Below, in pieces: positions 8,232 through 17,026 of a stretch of DNA of 50,407 bases (its first letter is position 1; every line of letters begins with the position of its first letter). Source of the DNA: JAIQFL01 sp035295745 (GTDB lineage Bacteria > Acidobacteriota > Terriglobia > Bryobacterales > Bryobacteraceae). The notes beneath the pieces are model-generated. The model made no database searches. It was not told the origin of the DNA and was given only the letters and a program-made list of their open reading frames with translations. A program made the position numbers and the translations under genes. The stretch is taken from positions 1 through 50,407 of the forward strand of contig DATGIL010000104.1 of the NCBI GenBank assembly GCA_035295745.1, in the 5' to 3' direction.

Positions 8232-10565
8232 ATGGATCGAAGACGATTCCTGCAACGAGTCGCCGCCACCACCGCCGTGGCGCAAACGGCATGGTCTGCC
8301 GATGCGGTCGACTCTCCCTCGCCCGACCCTGCACCGCCCGCCGATGTCGATATCACTGGCCAGACGCAAATGGCGGAGTTCAAATTCAATGGCGCAACCT
8401 GGAAGGTCTACGAAGATCTGAGCAAGCGCGACGGCTCGATCACCTTCGTTCCCGATCGTGGCAGCGCGCGCGTCATGGGCAAACGCACCGAGGCCACCTT
8501 CACGCAAGCCGAGGTCCCGCACCTGGGGCTGAAGATGGAAGACATCACCGCCTCCGGGCCCGACCTGCTCGCCAACAAACTGCTGGAACATGGCGATCCC
8601 GATCCGATCCAGGTGCGCGATGCCGCGCCTCCACTTGGCAGCACGCCTCCGGATGCGAACAATCGCGGCGGCTTCGCGGCGGGCGCGGGTGGCGTTCGTT
8701 CGTGGAACACTTTCGTGGGCACCAAAGAGTGCTACGACACCATGCCGGTTTACGCGGGCGGCAACACGCGCACCTATCACCCCAATCAATACTTTCCTGA
8801 GATCACGGGCGCAACGGCAAAACGATGGGAAGGGCTGTTGGGCGGATGGATGCCCGCCGTCCACAAAGTCTTTCCGATTTCCGATACCGCTTACATCGAG
8901 GCCATCATATTCGGCGACGTGGAGGCGCGCGATAAATTCATCGTGCAGACATGGCATCGCACGGCGCGCGTCGAAAACGGGAAGATCACGAACGTGGTCT
9001 ACGGCTACTCGTACCCTGCATTTCCACCGGCGCGGCTGGACCCCAAGCCCGAAGAGTTTTACCGCGCGTTGCTGGTCTTCGCGAACTACTGGGACAAACA
9101 GCTCGCCGACGTCGCGCCCACAGAACTTCCGGACAGGGTGTGGGTGGACATGTCGCGCTATGCCGTGGCGAAGGAACTGATGGTGCGCCCCGGCGGCGTC
9201 TATCCGAAGTATGGTGCGGTGGATCGCGACTACTACGGCTCCGAATACGATGGCTTCCAGGACATCTTCACCGCCTCGGTATTCACCAATCTGGAACTGG
9301 GACGCTTCGAGCCCTGCAAAGCGATCCTCGACAACTACCTCACCGACTTCACCGATGCCAAGGGCATGATCAACATGCGCGGGCCCGAGACCGCGCAGTT
9401 CGGACTCACGCTCTCGCTGATCGCGCGATACCTGAACTACACGCACGACACGGCGCAGATCCAGAAACATCGCGGCAAAATTGAGGCCACGGCCGCGATG
9501 CTGTTGGCCATGCACGACGAAAGCCTGAAGCTGCCCGAAGATGCTCCGGGACATGGACTCATCCACGGATGGAGCGAGTCGGACGCCTGCCTGGCGCCCA
9601 AGCCCGAGACGTGGTGGCAGCCGTATTACGCCAACAGTGCATTCGCCGCCCGCGGATTGAAGGACCTGAGCCGCGCCTGGTCCGGCATGAATGCGGGTCT
9701 CGCGCAGAACTGGCTCAAGCGCGCCAACATCATGCAGGAGACCACCATCCGCAGCATGGAGAAATGGAGGCAGAGCGATCGCAATCCGCCGTACGTGCCG
9801 TTGATGCCGGGGTCGAAGCTGACCTTCAAGGAAGCCATGCGTCAGGAGCGTCCCAGCCCGCAGCAGTGGCCGCACCGTCCGTATGCGGAGCTGGTGATGG
9901 CCGATATTCTGCCGCATCCGCTGGCCAACCAGGTGGTCGAAACCATGCGGAACTACGGCGCCACGACGATTGGGGTGCTGGCCAATGTGGGCGGAAGCCG
10001 CGCCGTGCTGGGGTTCATCGCGTATGGCTTCGCCGAAATGCTGTTGCGCCTGGACCGCGTGGAGGAGTTCATCCTGTTCCTCTACTCGCATCGTTTCCAC
10101 GACCACACACCGGGGAGTTGGACCGCGGGTGAGGTCGCCGGCATTAACGGCGGCACGGCGACGTTCTGCATTCCCGCACAGCAGACCATCCCGATTGTGG
10201 TTCGCTGGATGCTGGCGTTGGAAGATTCCGACGAGGATCGCCTTTACTTCGGGAAAGGACTGCCGCGCGAGTGGGTGGCTTCTGGAAAGACTATTCGGAT
10301 CGACCAGGCGCCCACGCGATGGGGGCGGGTGAACTTCAAGCTGGCCGCACAGCCTTCGACGAAGTCCGTATCGGCGACGGTCGAACTGGCGCGGAGTCCG
10401 TCACCCAAAGAGGTGCACGTGAAGCTGCGGATGCCGTCGCAAAGCGCGGTGAAGAGCGCGACGGTGAACGGGCGTCCAGCGACACTGGGGGGAGTTCACG
10501 GCGACACTGTGGTCTTCGAGCCGGGCAACACTAAGCACTTTGAGATCGTTGGCCAGTGCGGGTAG
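8232..10565 (+). CDS. Tat-exported glycosidase-like protein with a predicted alpha/alpha-toroid
   Basis: 777 residues. The N-terminus MDRRRFLQRVAATTAV is a twin-arginine signal. The rest has no motif I can tie to a numbered glycoside hydrolase family. It is Trp/Tyr-rich and helical in the middle (for example PGHGLIHGWSESDACL, ETWWQPYYANSAFAARG), which suggests a six-hairpin toroid. A C-terminal beta domain (near residues 680-777, with KEVHVKLRMP and ATVNGRPA) resembles the sandwich that closes many GH127-type and bacterial sugar enzymes. It lies 7 nt after the epimerase and 6 nt before a Tat-exported M24 peptidase. Co-transcription and periplasmic glycan breakdown are inferred. The alternative is a carbohydrate-binding protein without catalysis. 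Confidence 0.75.
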   Translation: MDRRRFLQRVAATTAVAQTAWSADAVDSPSPDPAPPADVDITGQTQMAEFKFNGATWKVYEDLSKRDGSITFVPDRGSARVMGKRTEATFTQAEVPHLGLKMEDITASGPDLLANKLLEHGDPDPIQVRDAAPPLGSTPPDANNRGGFAAGAGGVRSWNTFVGTKECYDTMPVYAGGNTRTYHPNQYFPEITGATAKRWEGLLGGWMPAVHKVFPISDTAYIEAIIFGDVEARDKFIVQTWHRTARVENGKITNVVYGYSYPAFPPARLDPKPEEFYRALLVFANYWDKQLADVAPTELPDRVWVDMSRYAVAKELMVRPGGVYPKYGAVDRDYYGSEYDGFQDIFTASVFTNLELGRFEPCKAILDNYLTDFTDAKGMINMRGPETAQFGLTLSLIARYLNYTHDTAQIQKHRGKIEATAAMLLAMHDESLKLPEDAPGHGLIHGWSESDACLAPKPETWWQPYYANSAFAARGLKDLSRAWSGMNAGLAQNWLKRANIMQETTIRSMEKWRQSDRNPPYVPLMPGSKLTFKEAMRQERPSPQQWPHRPYAELVMADILPHPLANQVVETMRNYGATTIGVLANVGGSRAVLGFIAYGFAEMLLRLDRVEEFILFLYSHRFHDHTPGSWTAGEVAGINGGTATFCIPAQQTIPIVVRWMLALEDSDEDRLYFGKGLPREWVASGKTIRIDQAPTRWGRVNFKLAAQPSTKSVSATVELARSPSPKEVHVKLRMPSQSAVKSATVNGRPATLGGVHGDTVVFEPGNTKHFEIVGQCG

Positions 10566-10571
10566 AGGTTT

Positions 10572-11783
10572 ATGAATCGTAGAGCCTTTCTGGGAGCCGC
10601 TGCGGCCGGCCTTGCGAGTGCGCAGAGTTCGATGGCGCCCGAGCAGATTCGAAGCCTGCGCCCGATGACCGATGGCGTCCGGCCGATCACTGTCGAGGAG
10701 CGGCACACCCGCATCGAGAAGGCGCGGCGACTGATGCACGAACACCAGATTGGCGCGCTCTTCACGGAGCGCGGCTCCAGCATGTTTTATTTCACCGGCA
10801 CGCGACAACTCTCGAGCGTCCTGCTGCCGGTGAAGGGCGAACTGGTGTGGATCGTGACTGCGGACGAGGAGTCGCGAGCGCACGAAGCGCCAGTTGGCGG
10901 AGACGTTCGGGTCTTCCGCGAGAGCGATGCGCCGTTCGGAACCATCGTGAAGGCGTGGAGGGATCGCGCGGCATCCGGGGCACTCGGACTAGAAGAACAG
11001 GTGCGCTTCTCCGTGTTCGACGGATTGCGAAAAGAGGCTCCGGCACTGGAATTCGTAAACGGCGATACGGTGACCGCGGGATGCCGCGTGATCAAATCTT
11101 CGGCCGAGATTGCACTGATGCAGCGGGCCGCGGACGTGACGATCGCGGCGTATCGTGCCGGGCTGGCCACACTTCGCGAAGGCATGAGCCCGCAGGAACT
11201 GAGCGGCAATATTGCGGCAGCCTATCGATCGCTGGGCTTCGCGGGCAATGCGGCGGTGAGCTTCGGCGTGAATACGGCATTTCCGCACGGCAGTATCCAG
11301 GCGCAGAAACTGCGGGAAGGCGACATGATCCTGATTGACGATGGCTGCAGCGTGGATGGCTATCAGTCGGACATCACGCGCGCCGTCGTGTTCGGTAAGC
11401 CGTCAGCGCGGCAGAAAGAGATCTGGACTCTCGAACGGAAGGCGCAGGACGCGGCACTGGCGGCGGCGAAGCCCGGAGCCACCTGCGAGTCGGTAGATGC
11501 GGCCGCGCGCAAGGTGATCACGGATGCAGGACTCGGTCCGGACTACAAATTGCCGGGGCTGCCGCATCGGACGGGTCACGGCATCGGCCTCGACATTCAT
11601 GAATGGACGTACCTGGTGCGTGGCAACAAGACGCGCCTTGTAGCGGGAATGTGTTTCAGCGACGAGCCTATGATCGTAGCGGGCGATTTCGGAGTGCGCC
11701 TGGAAGACTGCATGTACATCACGGAAGACGGCGTGCGGACTTTCAGCAAGCAGAGCCCCGCGATTGATCAGCCATTTGGATAA
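10572..11783 (+). CDS. Tat-exported M24 family peptidase (Xaa-Pro aminopeptidase-like)
   Basis: 403 residues. MNRRAFLGAAAAGLASAQ is a twin-arginine signal. A creatinase/prolidase N-terminal domain (ALFTERGSSMFYFTGTRQ) is followed by a pita-bread fold with the five metal ligands. These are Asp in ILIDDGCSVDGYQSD (two), His in HRTGHGIGLDIHE, Glu in CFSDEPMI and Glu in VRLEDCMYITEDG. It is expected to remove N-terminal residues next to proline in the periplasm. Being third after an epimerase and a glycosidase-like gene is notable, since proline- or hydroxyproline-rich plant glycoproteins carry arabinofuranose; a joint role in their breakdown is inference. Confidence 0.9.
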   Translation: MNRRAFLGAAAAGLASAQSSMAPEQIRSLRPMTDGVRPITVEERHTRIEKARRLMHEHQIGALFTERGSSMFYFTGTRQLSSVLLPVKGELVWIVTADEESRAHEAPVGGDVRVFRESDAPFGTIVKAWRDRAASGALGLEEQVRFSVFDGLRKEAPALEFVNGDTVTAGCRVIKSSAEIALMQRAADVTIAAYRAGLATLREGMSPQELSGNIAAAYRSLGFAGNAAVSFGVNTAFPHGSIQAQKLREGDMILIDDGCSVDGYQSDITRAVVFGKPSARQKEIWTLERKAQDAALAAAKPGATCESVDAAARKVITDAGLGPDYKLPGLPHRTGHGIGLDIHEWTYLVRGNKTRLVAGMCFSDEPMIVAGDFGVRLEDCMYITEDGVRTFSKQSPAIDQPFG

Positions 11784-11920
11784 GTGAATAAACCTCCACT
11801 CCCTCAGATTCAGGCCGAGATGACGTGAAAGAATCGCCGGCAAGGAGGCCAGGCAGGCGGAATCGTCTGCCCCACGCTAAGCAAAAGCAGCCGCACGGTG
11901 GTATTTGGGGCAACTTGCGA

Positions 11921-12058
11921 GCCGCGTGGGGCAGCAAGCGATATCCCAGTCGCTCCCAAAATCACTCCCTCACGGTCGTGGCTCGTTGCGAGCCGCGCGC
12001 GTAAGCAAGCGATGTCCCAGCCGGATTTTTCACAGCTTCTCACTCTCAGCAAGCGCTC
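11921..12058. repeat. Dispersed REP-like repeat cluster, second site
   Basis: Same family as at 124-380. A degenerate unit near 11921-11945 is followed by CTCCCTCACGGTCGTGGCTC, the CGAGCC dyad, the TAAGCAAGCGATG core at 12002-12014, and a TTTTCACAGCTTCTCA piece of the second unit. It fills the gap between the M24 peptidase and the end of the convergent amylase-family gene. The rest of 11784-12076 holds nothing I recognise. Confidence 0.8.
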
Positions 12059-12076
12059 TAGCGATTATCAGGTGAC

Positions 12077-14038
12077 TCACTGGCGCGCGAACACTACCAC
12101 TCCGTTCGCCGGAATCACCACACTGCCGGAGGCAGGAAAGCCATGCAGTGGACCACCTGACGCCGAAACCCCTCCGCCATTGCCCACGACCATCGGGTTG
12201 AAAAAATTGTCGTAGACATCGCTGTTGAACACCTCAACCCAGTGTCCGGCAAAAGGAAATCCGATCTCATAGCCGAACCAGGTCGCTTCAGCCAGGGTGG
12301 CAACCACCACCACATCCTGCCCCGACCCTTCCAGCCACCGGTGAAACGCAATCACCCGGTTTTGATTGTGCACGTGAAATGCGCGGACATTGTCGCCGCG
12401 CAAGGCCGGCTGATTCCATCGGAGACGTGTGAGGTCTTGGGTGAAGCGCAGGTGATCGGTCAACACCTTGTCGCCGCTATCGAGTGCTGCGAACTTAATC
12501 AGATTGTCGAGCTTCGCCGGATCCGGATCCCATTGCTGATCCGCGAGAAACTCCTGCCCCATGAAGATCTGGGGAATCCCTGGCGCTGTGAGCAGGATGG
12601 CGGTGGCGAATCGGGAGCGGCTCCGCGCGTACCAGGAGCGCGCGTCCGAACCGTCCGACAGGGCGGGGAGTCGCTTCTCCCGACCGGTCTTGACGATGTC
12701 ATGATTCTCAACGCAAGGGACCGACTGCCATGCATGCGGATACCCCTGCGGATAGAGATTGGCTGCGATGGAATCGAAATCGACCGTTACGCTTTGTCCG
12801 AAGGATGCTTGCTGCACCGCCCCGCGGACCGAACTCCGCACTCCATCGTGCTGCACCACGTCGAAACCAGTGCCTCCCTCAGATGTCTTTGCCACGATCT
12901 GAGGGACTAATCTCCGAAAATCGCCGAACTCGAACGGCCAGTACTCGGCATTTTGGATCAATCTGGGCTTTACGGAGCGAAGCGTATCGGTGAGGTCGCA
13001 GCAGAAGCTGAATCCGGACTCTTTGTTCATCGACAGTAGCGAACTGATTTCGTCATAACGGAAGCCATCGGCGTGGAACTCGGTGAGATAGAAGGTCGCG
13101 TTGTTGATGAGGAATTCACGGACATCGTTATTCCACAGGGCAAACGACAAACCGCCTGTGCCCCGGTCCTGGTCCGTAAAGTACAAGCTCTGGTTGAGGT
13201 CGCCGTTCTTGGCGCGGTCCCAGAAAAAGAGGCTGCGGTCGTCGCCGTCGAAACCGCCTGCGTGGTTGTATACGACGTCGAACACGACCGCAATGCCATA
13301 CAAATGACACAGGTCGACAAGTGCCTTGAGCTGGGCGGGTCCGTTACCAATGTCGTCGATTGCGATCGGGGAAAAGCCTTTTTGCTTGAGAAGGCGGTTG
13401 ACGGTTGCCAGATATCCGGACAGCAGGGATGCTCCACCGACTTGATAAGGCAAGTCCGGCGAGAACAAGTCGGCGCCATCGTAGCCCAGGGACGGCGCGG
13501 TTTCCAGTTCATCGACGGGCAAAGGCTGCAGTACGTTAATGCCAAGCGCCGCCAGGTATTCGATCCTGCCGATTACATCGAGAAACGTAGAGGCCACTCC
13601 GCTCGCCCTTGGCGCATAGGTTCCTATGTGCAACTGATACACGATCATGTTAGAAAAGTCGGGCGTCACAAAGTCAAAATCGTGCCATGGAAAAGCTCGT
13701 GCCGGACGGATCACGCAACTACAGTTCGGGAATGCCGCATCCGTCGCCATTTCGCGGGCATACGGATCGCGTTTGAAGCCTTCGGAAGCGGCGCCCACCA
13801 CAAAAAACAGATAAAGGTCGCCCTCCCGAGCATCAGGGAGGAATCCCGTCCAATACCCTTTGGCATCCTTCGCCATCAGCAGGTCGTCCGTCTGGCCGGT
13901 GCGGGCCGTTCCTCCGAAGGTGCCATTGACATACACAGCGCTGGCCCGCGGCGCCCAAGCTCGAAAAGTCGCTCCCCCTCCGGGAACGAGGTTCGCTCCC
14001 ATTGGAGTATTCGGCGTAATATTGGTTTGCGAGATCAC
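12077..14038 (-). CDS. GH13 alpha-amylase family enzyme with N-terminal CBM48-like domain
   Basis: 653 residues from a GTG at 14038. That start is chosen because AGGAGG (14044-14049) sits 5 nt upstream; the frame stays open to 14224, but the extra 62 residues look non-coding. An N-terminal immunoglobulin-like domain (FRAWAPRASAVYVNGTFGG), as in branching enzymes, precedes a TIM barrel. The four GH13 regions are present: DVVYNHAG (near residue 254), HADGFRYDE with the nucleophile Asp (near 327), NAEYWP with the acid/base Glu (near 364) and VENHDI (near 445). A C-terminal beta domain follows. There is no signal peptide, so it probably acts on cytoplasmic alpha-glucan. Whether it branches, debranches or hydrolyses is not decided by these motifs. 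Confidence 0.9.
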   Translation of the reverse strand: MISQTNITPNTPMGANLVPGGGATFRAWAPRASAVYVNGTFGGTARTGQTDDLLMAKDAKGYWTGFLPDAREGDLYLFFVVGAASEGFKRDPYAREMATDAAFPNCSCVIRPARAFPWHDFDFVTPDFSNMIVYQLHIGTYAPRASGVASTFLDVIGRIEYLAALGINVLQPLPVDELETAPSLGYDGADLFSPDLPYQVGGASLLSGYLATVNRLLKQKGFSPIAIDDIGNGPAQLKALVDLCHLYGIAVVFDVVYNHAGGFDGDDRSLFFWDRAKNGDLNQSLYFTDQDRGTGGLSFALWNNDVREFLINNATFYLTEFHADGFRYDEISSLLSMNKESGFSFCCDLTDTLRSVKPRLIQNAEYWPFEFGDFRRLVPQIVAKTSEGGTGFDVVQHDGVRSSVRGAVQQASFGQSVTVDFDSIAANLYPQGYPHAWQSVPCVENHDIVKTGREKRLPALSDGSDARSWYARSRSRFATAILLTAPGIPQIFMGQEFLADQQWDPDPAKLDNLIKFAALDSGDKVLTDHLRFTQDLTRLRWNQPALRGDNVRAFHVHNQNRVIAFHRWLEGSGQDVVVVATLAEATWFGYEIGFPFAGHWVEVFNSDVYDNFFNPMVVGNGGGVSASGGPLHGFPASGSVVIPANGVVVFARQ

Positions 14039-14222
14039 AGAAGCCTCCTGAACAACAATCAAATCGGTTATTGGGGACACGGAATCCACATCCTTGGCTG
14101 CACACTTGAAGCGCCGGCTCCGCACGTTCCTGATCACGAGGTACTGATGGATTGTGAATGCCGCATCCCGATCGTTACAGGAATCGGATGGACTTAACCC
14201 GTTTCTGCTACAGTAATGCAAC

Positions 14223-15206
14223 ATGCGGTGGTTGCTCGTGCTGGCGATGCTGCCAGCGCCGGTCTGCGGTCAGTATACGCTCTACACCTGTACCGTGGTT
14301 TCGAAAGGGTACGTGGTGGGCGCCAAGCTGCCACCCAGCGGCATCTTCGTGAAATCGGGTGCGAACCCGTGGCACCACGCTGGATTCAATCTGCCGTTTC
14401 TATCGGCGCTCGACTTCGATCCGCACGATCCGGCCACCGTCTACGTTGCGGCGGGCAATGGTCTTCTTCGTCTCACCGGGCGCGGCGAGCATTGGAAGAT
14501 TCTGACCGGCAGCGAAGTCACCGAGTTGCTCGACGTCTCCGTGGACCCGAATGCACCAGGCGCCATTTACTTCAGCCACACTGCGGGAATTCAGGCCTCC
14601 CACGACGGCGGCGCGACGTGGCGCGCTGTTGGAGGGACGCTGCATCGCAAGTACACCGCGGCGATTCGCGTGGACCGGCGTCGTTCCGGGGTCCTCGTGG
14701 CCGGAAACGAAGAGGGCATCTTTCGCAGCGAAGACGAGGGCAAGTCGTGGCGGTTGGCGGGTGCCGCGGGGTTTCAGGTCCTGCGCGTGGAACAGTCGCC
14801 GCACGACCCGTGCTATTGGTTGGCTGCGACTGAGGGAGGCGGCCTCTTCACATCCAAAGACTGTGGCGTGAGCTTCGAAAGCAATGGGAACTTGGGAGTG
14901 GGCCGCAATCTGTACGATATTGCCTTCGATCCCTCCTCCGAGGGTCGCATCGCGGTGGCGGGCTGGGGGCCGGGAGTCGCCGTCAGCGAAGATCGCGGTA
15001 AGACCTGGCAACTTCGGAATGCCGGCCTGCCGGCTCCCAACGTGTGGAGCGTGGCCTTCGACCCCGCAACTCCAGGACGCCTGTACGCCAGCGTCCACGA
15101 AGAGGCGTTGTATGTTTCGCCCGATTTCGGCCGCACCTGGTCAAAAGATGGCCTGGATGGCAGCGCCGTGTTTCGCATGAAGTTTGTGCCGGAGACGCCC
15201 CATTGA
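14223..15206 (+). CDS. Exported Asp-box (BNR/sortilin-like) beta-propeller protein
   Basis: 327 residues with a short signal peptide (MRWLLVLAMLPAPVCG). It contains repeated Asp-box motifs of S-x-D-x-G-x-x-W type: SHDGGATW, SEDEGKSW, SKDCGVSF, SEDRGKTW and SPDFGRTW, with DP-x-x-P-x-x-x-YV/YA blades between, so a multi-bladed propeller is predicted. These folds occur in sialidases, sortilin-like receptors and plant-type photosystem assembly factors; no sialidase catalytic arginine triad is obvious. Its TGA overlaps the ATG of the next gene as TGATG, implying translational coupling, so the two products probably act together outside the cytoplasm. Confidence 0.85.
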   Translation: MRWLLVLAMLPAPVCGQYTLYTCTVVSKGYVVGAKLPPSGIFVKSGANPWHHAGFNLPFLSALDFDPHDPATVYVAAGNGLLRLTGRGEHWKILTGSEVTELLDVSVDPNAPGAIYFSHTAGIQASHDGGATWRAVGGTLHRKYTAAIRVDRRRSGVLVAGNEEGIFRSEDEGKSWRLAGAAGFQVLRVEQSPHDPCYWLAATEGGGLFTSKDCGVSFESNGNLGVGRNLYDIAFDPSSEGRIAVAGWGPGVAVSEDRGKTWQLRNAGLPAPNVWSVAFDPATPGRLYASVHEEALYVSPDFGRTWSKDGLDGSAVFRMKFVPETPH

Positions 15207-16984
15207 TGACGCGGCGGACCTGGTTGCGCCTGTGTGGCGTCTTTCCCTTTTTGACTCGGCTGCGCGGCGATGCCCCGGAATTCGATAAGCGCGTACAGTT
15301 TGTCGTCGATGCCTACGCACATCCCAAAGGATCCGGTCCTCTGGGATATGCGAACATCGCGGCCAAACTTTGGCGTCGCGAAGATGCGGCGCAGTGCTCG
15401 CGGGCCCTGGAGGAGTTACTGGCGGCCGGCCCTACCGGCGACATGTTCTGGATGTTCCCGATTACTGCCATCGCCCATCTGGATCGCGGCCAGCTCTCCG
15501 AATCCGCGCGCAAGGCGTTGCGCGAGTCGTTCCGGACCTACATGCCGTATCGCGGCGATACCGAGAATCACTGGCTCCTCTACTATACGTCGTTGTACCT
15601 GATGGCGCAGATGTGGCCCGCCCAGGATGGCGAACAGTGGTATACAGGCAAGTCGTCGGAAGAGAACATGCGCGAGGCGGCGGGGTGGATCGAATCGTGG
15701 GTCCGCCTGACGACTATGCGGGGACAGGGCGAGTATGACAGCCCGCACTACATGGGCCTGTATCTGTTGTCAATGTCGTATCTGGCTATATGGGCCAAGG
15801 ATCCGGCGATGCAGAAGCGCGCAGTCATGATGCTCGATTACCTGATCGCCGACTACGCGGCCGAGAATCTCAACGGCATCTACGTGGGAGCGCACTCGCG
15901 GGTGTACGATCGGCCGGTCGTCGAGAAGTGGAACAATGTCTCGAGCGATTTCGGCTGGGTGCTTTTCGGCCTCGGCTATCCACTCGATCCGCCCGACGGC
16001 TACATCATTTATTATCTTTTGGCCAGCGCTTACGAGCCGCCCGAGATATTGAAACGGATCGCCGTCGACCGCATGCAGCCTTTCACCCACTACGAGCGCA
16101 AGCGTACGCGCAATCGCTGGCGTTTCTTCGACGATCTGCATGGTCCGGTGTACAAGACTACCTACGTGCGCCAGGAATATGCGGTGAGTTCCGATCAGGG
16201 CGGGGCGCTCCAGCCGATCCAGGAGCACTCCTGGGACGTCACGTGGAACGTTGCCGATCCTCGGGGCGTCGAGAACACGCTTTTCACGCTGCATCCCTAC
16301 TCGTCACTGGCTGAGTTGGAAACGTACTTCACGTTTCAACCCGACATCGGCATCTCCGGTGTGGTGAGTTCGAAGAAGAGCTACGATTCGCCGGATAAAT
16401 TCGTGGGAGGCTCGCCCTACGAGAAGATCTTCCAGGATCGCGATTGCGTGATCGTGCTGTACGATATCCCGCCGGGAACTCGATTCCCCCACATCAACGG
16501 CTTCTTTTCCAAAGACCTGGCCGACTTGCGCGAGGACCCGTCGGGGTGGATCTTCGCGACCGGCGGGGAGGCGTGGATCGCCTGCCGTCCGCTCCAGCCG
16601 TACTCCTGGATGCCGATCGAGGGAGGCGGGAAACGGCTGTTCAGTCCCCATTTGAAGAACGGAATGGTGGTGCAGGTGGCTAGCCGGCAGGAATTCGCCA
16701 ACCGGCAACTCTTCCAAAGGGCGATTCTGGCACTGGAACTGGAGTATCATACGGCGCCCACGCCGACTGTCCGATTCAGGACTTTAAACGGGAGAGCAAT
16801 GGATTTCACCTACGGAGAGACTCCGCGGGTGGATGGAATTCCACTGGCCTACGATCGCTGGCCGCTATTTGGCGGGCCTTTCCTGGAGGCCGCAGTCGAC
16901 TCCGAGCAACTGACGCTCAAATGGGGCAAGATGCGGCGCCGCTTGGATTTCCGGAAGCTTACCGTGACCGACACTCGTGAGTAG
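15206..16984 (+). CDS. Exported alpha/alpha-toroid plus beta-domain protein (polysaccharide lyase-like, unassigned)
   Basis: 592 residues from the ATG at 15206, which shares its A with the upstream TGA. The frame is open further upstream, but that part lies over the propeller gene. The N-terminus MTRRTWLRLCGVFPFL has an RR pair and could be a Tat or Sec signal. The first half is helical with conserved aromatic motifs (ENHWLLYYTSLYLMAQMW, GQGEYDSPHYMGLYLL); the second half is beta-rich. This order resembles heparinase II/alginate lyase proteins, and the ENHW, YDSPHY and HSRVYDRP motifs could be substrate-binding. I cannot assign a family, so a lyase role is only a suggestion. Confidence 0.8.
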   Translation: MTRRTWLRLCGVFPFLTRLRGDAPEFDKRVQFVVDAYAHPKGSGPLGYANIAAKLWRREDAAQCSRALEELLAAGPTGDMFWMFPITAIAHLDRGQLSESARKALRESFRTYMPYRGDTENHWLLYYTSLYLMAQMWPAQDGEQWYTGKSSEENMREAAGWIESWVRLTTMRGQGEYDSPHYMGLYLLSMSYLAIWAKDPAMQKRAVMMLDYLIADYAAENLNGIYVGAHSRVYDRPVVEKWNNVSSDFGWVLFGLGYPLDPPDGYIIYYLLASAYEPPEILKRIAVDRMQPFTHYERKRTRNRWRFFDDLHGPVYKTTYVRQEYAVSSDQGGALQPIQEHSWDVTWNVADPRGVENTLFTLHPYSSLAELETYFTFQPDIGISGVVSSKKSYDSPDKFVGGSPYEKIFQDRDCVIVLYDIPPGTRFPHINGFFSKDLADLREDPSGWIFATGGEAWIACRPLQPYSWMPIEGGGKRLFSPHLKNGMVVQVASRQEFANRQLFQRAILALELEYHTAPTPTVRFRTLNGRAMDFTYGETPRVDGIPLAYDRWPLFGGPFLEAAVDSEQLTLKWGKMRRRLDFRKLTVTDTRE

Positions 16985-17026
16985 CAGATTTGCTTTTCCA
17001 GGGATTCCATCGGAAAATGACGTTGC

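Noticed and set aside
8007..10106. 699-codon minus-strand frame
   Set aside because: It is antisense to galM and the Tat-exported protein. The product is rich in His/Arg/Gly/Val without any motif.
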